DNA of 16,804 nucleotides. Origin: JALGWA01 sp964604955 (GTDB lineage Bacteria; Arandabacterota; Arandabacteria; Arandabacterales; JALGWA01). A program made the position numbers and the translations under genes. Of the stretch, positions 15,122 to 16,804 are shown in pieces. Every line of letters begins with the position of its first letter. The first letter of the stretch is position 1. The stretch is from positions 1 through 16,804 of the forward strand of contig CAZSBE010000066.1 in NCBI GenBank assembly GCA_964604955.1, in the 5' to 3' direction. The notes beneath the pieces were generated by a model. That model saw only the letters and a list, made by a program, of their open reading frames with translations, did no database searches and was not told the DNA's origin.

Positions 15122-16550
15122 CGAGACTCCTAGCGGCGCCGGCTTCGTCCACACGGCGCACCGGGGTCTTATAGGGCGCGCCCCGGACCGTTCCTGGATC
15201 GCATTCGATCTCCTCACTTATCTTAACAAGCGCCTCGGCGAAACTGTCAAGAGTACTTTTGGACTCGGTCTCGGTGGGCTCGATCATCAGCGCCTCTTCC
15301 ACGATCAGCGGGAAGTACACCGTCGGCGGGTGGAAACCGTAGTCCATGAGCCGCTTGGCGATGTCGTTGGTGCGGACGCCGCCGGCGAGAAACCTCTTCC
15401 CCGAGGCCACGAACTCATGCTTGCACACGCCGCCGTATGGGACGTCGAAGCGGCCTATCAGTTTCGACAGGAGATAGTTGGCGCAGATGATCGCGTCTTC
15501 GGCCACCCGCCGCATGCCGTCGGGCCCCATCATGAGCAGGTAGCAATACGCCCTTATCATGACGGCGAAGTTGCCGTAGAAGGTGTGTATCCGGCCGATG
15601 GACATTTCACGGTCCCAGGAGAGGCGGTAGAGGCCCCCCCGTTCACTTACATAGGGCACGGGAAGGAAAGGAATCATGTGCTCCCTGACGGCCACCGGCC
15701 CGGAACCCGGCCCCCCGCCGCCGTGGGGCGTCGAAAAGGTCTTGTGGAGGTTGAGGTGCACGATGTCCACGCCGAAGTCGCCCGGGCGGGATATGCCCAG
15801 CAGAGCGTTCATGTTGGCCCCGTCCATATAGACCAGGCCGCCGGCCTCGTGCACCAGCCTCGTCACTTCACATATATGGGTCTCGAAAAGTCCCAGCGTA
15901 TTGGGGTTGGTTATCATTATGGCCGCGACGTCATCGTCGAGGCAGGCCTTGAGGCTCTCCGGGTCGATGCGGCCGTCGGGTCCCGACGGGACCTTCACGG
16001 CCTGGTAACCTGCCACCGCCACGCTGGCCGGGTTGGTGCCGTGCGCCGAGTCCGGGATGAGCACCTTCTTTCTCTGCTTTCTCTTCGCGGCGTGATAGGC
16101 GCGCACCATCAGCATGCCCGTAAGCTCGCCGTGCGCGCCGGCCGCGGGGGCCATGGTGATGTCTTCCATCCCCGTGATCTCGCAGAGACCTCTTCCGAGC
16201 TCGTACATCACCGCGAGCGCGCCCTGCGCCATCCGGTCGGGCACCATGGGATGAAGGCCCGCGAATCCCGCCAGCCCGGAGGCGTCGCCCCCCAGCTTGG
16301 GATTGTACTTCATGGTGCAGGAGCCCAGGGGATAGAAGTCCCTGTCGACGTGATGGTTGAGCACCGAGAGGTTCACGAAGTGGCGCGCTATCTCCGGCTC
16401 GGACACCTCAGGAAGGCCCACCGGGCCCTTCCTCAGGAGACCGCCGGGGAAGTGAGCCGCCGGATCCACTCTCTCGACGCCGGGCCTGGGCAGGGTGTAT
16501 GCGCGCTTGCCGTGCGCGCTCTTGTCAAGCATCGTTGTACCGGGAATCAT
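15108..16550 (-). CDS. gcvPB: Glycine dehydrogenase (decarboxylating) subunit 2, P-protein C-terminal half
   Basis: 480 residues, the usual length for the separate beta subunit. It decarboxylates glycine with pyridoxal phosphate and passes the aminomethyl group to the lipoyl arm of GcvH, working as a pair with GcvPA. Family marks are FYPLGSCTMKYNPK at 72-85, APAAGAHGEL near 134-143, the cofactor-contact run PDSAHGTNPAS at 166-176, YMDGANMNALLG at 241-252, and VHLNLHKTFSTPHGGGGPG from 264, in which Lys270 should form the Schiff base with pyridoxal phosphate. The ATG overlaps the gcvPA stop (ATGA), as expected for co-translated subunits. No missing key residue was noticed. The tail after about 450 (KTPVRRVDEAG) is ordinary. 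Confidence 0.97.
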   Translation of the reverse strand: MIPGTTMLDKSAHGKRAYTLPRPGVERVDPAAHFPGGLLRKGPVGLPEVSEPEIARHFVNLSVLNHHVDRDFYPLGSCTMKYNPKLGGDASGLAGFAGLHPMVPDRMAQGALAVMYELGRGLCEITGMEDITMAPAAGAHGELTGMLMVRAYHAAKRKQRKKVLIPDSAHGTNPASVAVAGYQAVKVPSGPDGRIDPESLKACLDDDVAAIMITNPNTLGLFETHICEVTRLVHEAGGLVYMDGANMNALLGISRPGDFGVDIVHLNLHKTFSTPHGGGGPGSGPVAVREHMIPFLPVPYVSERGGLYRLSWDREMSIGRIHTFYGNFAVMIRAYCYLLMMGPDGMRRVAEDAIICANYLLSKLIGRFDVPYGGVCKHEFVASGKRFLAGGVRTNDIAKRLMDYGFHPPTVYFPLIVEEALMIEPTETESKSTLDSFAEALVKISEEIECDPGTVRGAPYKTPVRRVDEAGAARSLDVAQ

Positions 16551-16804
16551 GTCCGTGTCCCTCCCCCGCCGGCACTCGCTATATGGGACACGAGCCGGTC
16601 GATCTCGGCCCGGGTCCTCTTCTCGGTAAAGGCGACGAGCAGGCTCGTCCTGAGCTCGGGATAGAACCTCCCGAGCGGGACGCCCGCCAGTATTTTCTCA
16701 TCGAGGGCGCCGAGCACGAACTCCTCCGCGTCGACGCCGATGTCGACTGCGAACTCCTTGAAGAATGGCCCCTTGAATGTCAGGGGAACTCCCCGCTTTT
16801 CGAG
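16547..16804 (-). CDS. gcvPA: Glycine dehydrogenase (decarboxylating) subunit 1, C-terminal fragment at window edge
   Basis: I translated the frame by hand from the right edge: 85 residues then TGA, overlapping the gcvPB ATG by four bases. The text GVPLTFKGPFFKEFAVD, LDEKILAGVPLGRFYPEL and SLLVAFTEKRTRAEIDRLV matches the C-terminal end of GcvPA. The gene continues beyond the window; gcvT and gcvH may lie upstream of it. The last residues (ASAGGGGTRT) are a low-complexity Gly-rich end. Confidence 0.93.
   Translation of the reverse strand, partial: LEKRGVPLTFKGPFFKEFAVDIGVDAEEFVLGALDEKILAGVPLGRFYPELRTSLLVAFTEKRTRAEIDRLVSHIASAGGGGTRT

Noticed and set aside
1..16804. tRNA, rRNA, CRISPR arrays, insertion sequences, phage genes or toxin-antitoxin pairs
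   Set aside because: Nearly every base on the minus strand is accounted for by coding genes, and no repeat arrays, transposase or integrase signatures were seen. The only gap, 7084-7168, is fully discussed as a promoter region.

Overview
The window carries 15 genes, all on the minus strand, so transcription runs from the right edge to the left. It is GC-rich and almost entirely coding. Both ends are cut: the right edge holds the C-terminal 85 residues of gcvPA, and the left edge cuts the 3' end of a GWxTD-domain gene. The mix of GWxTD, PorV/PorQ-like barrel, a T9SS-type C-terminal sorting domain and a TonB-dependent receptor with a carboxypeptidase-regulatory N-terminus points to a diderm bacterium of, or near, the FCB group, probably one of its uncultured candidate phyla. 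The exact phylum cannot be read from these genes.

Right block (about 16804 down to 7169) looks like one operon with gaps of at most 22 bases and many 4-base start/stop overlaps. It begins with gcvPA-gcvPB (glycine decarboxylase, the split P-protein) and ends with a LipM/LplA-type protein ligase that probably supplies octanoyl or lipoyl groups for GcvH. Between them sit eight genes that are not glycine-cleavage genes: a two-helix PH-like membrane protein, a small conserved protein with a charged coiled-coil tail, a MutL/GlmL-family ASKHA ATPase with no mutase genes beside it, a barrel-sandwich plus KOW protein, an Fn3-membrane-alpha/beta protein (DUF6754-like), a six-helix protein, a protein with a domain held between two anchors, and a seven-helix protein. 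I regard the run from the ATPase to the seven-helix protein (7984-14310), perhaps with the two small genes before it, as the best candidate for an undescribed system: a cytoplasmic ATPase and adaptor coupled to a four-protein inner-membrane complex.

The only real noncoding gap (7084-7168) holds a strong sigma-70-type promoter, TTGACA-18-TATAGT, whose -35 box overlaps the stop codon of the ligase gene. It should drive the left block: TonB-dependent receptor, a 703-residue secreted protein with acidic calcium-type repeats and a T9SS-like C-terminal domain, a PorV/PorQ-like outer-membrane barrel, and the GWxTD protein. This reads as an envelope and secretion module, with the PorV-like protein beside its likely cargo.

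Start codons are unusual: by Shine-Dalgarno placement and overlap, eight of the fourteen visible starts are TTG or GTG. No RNA genes, insertion sequences, CRISPR arrays or clear terminators were seen.
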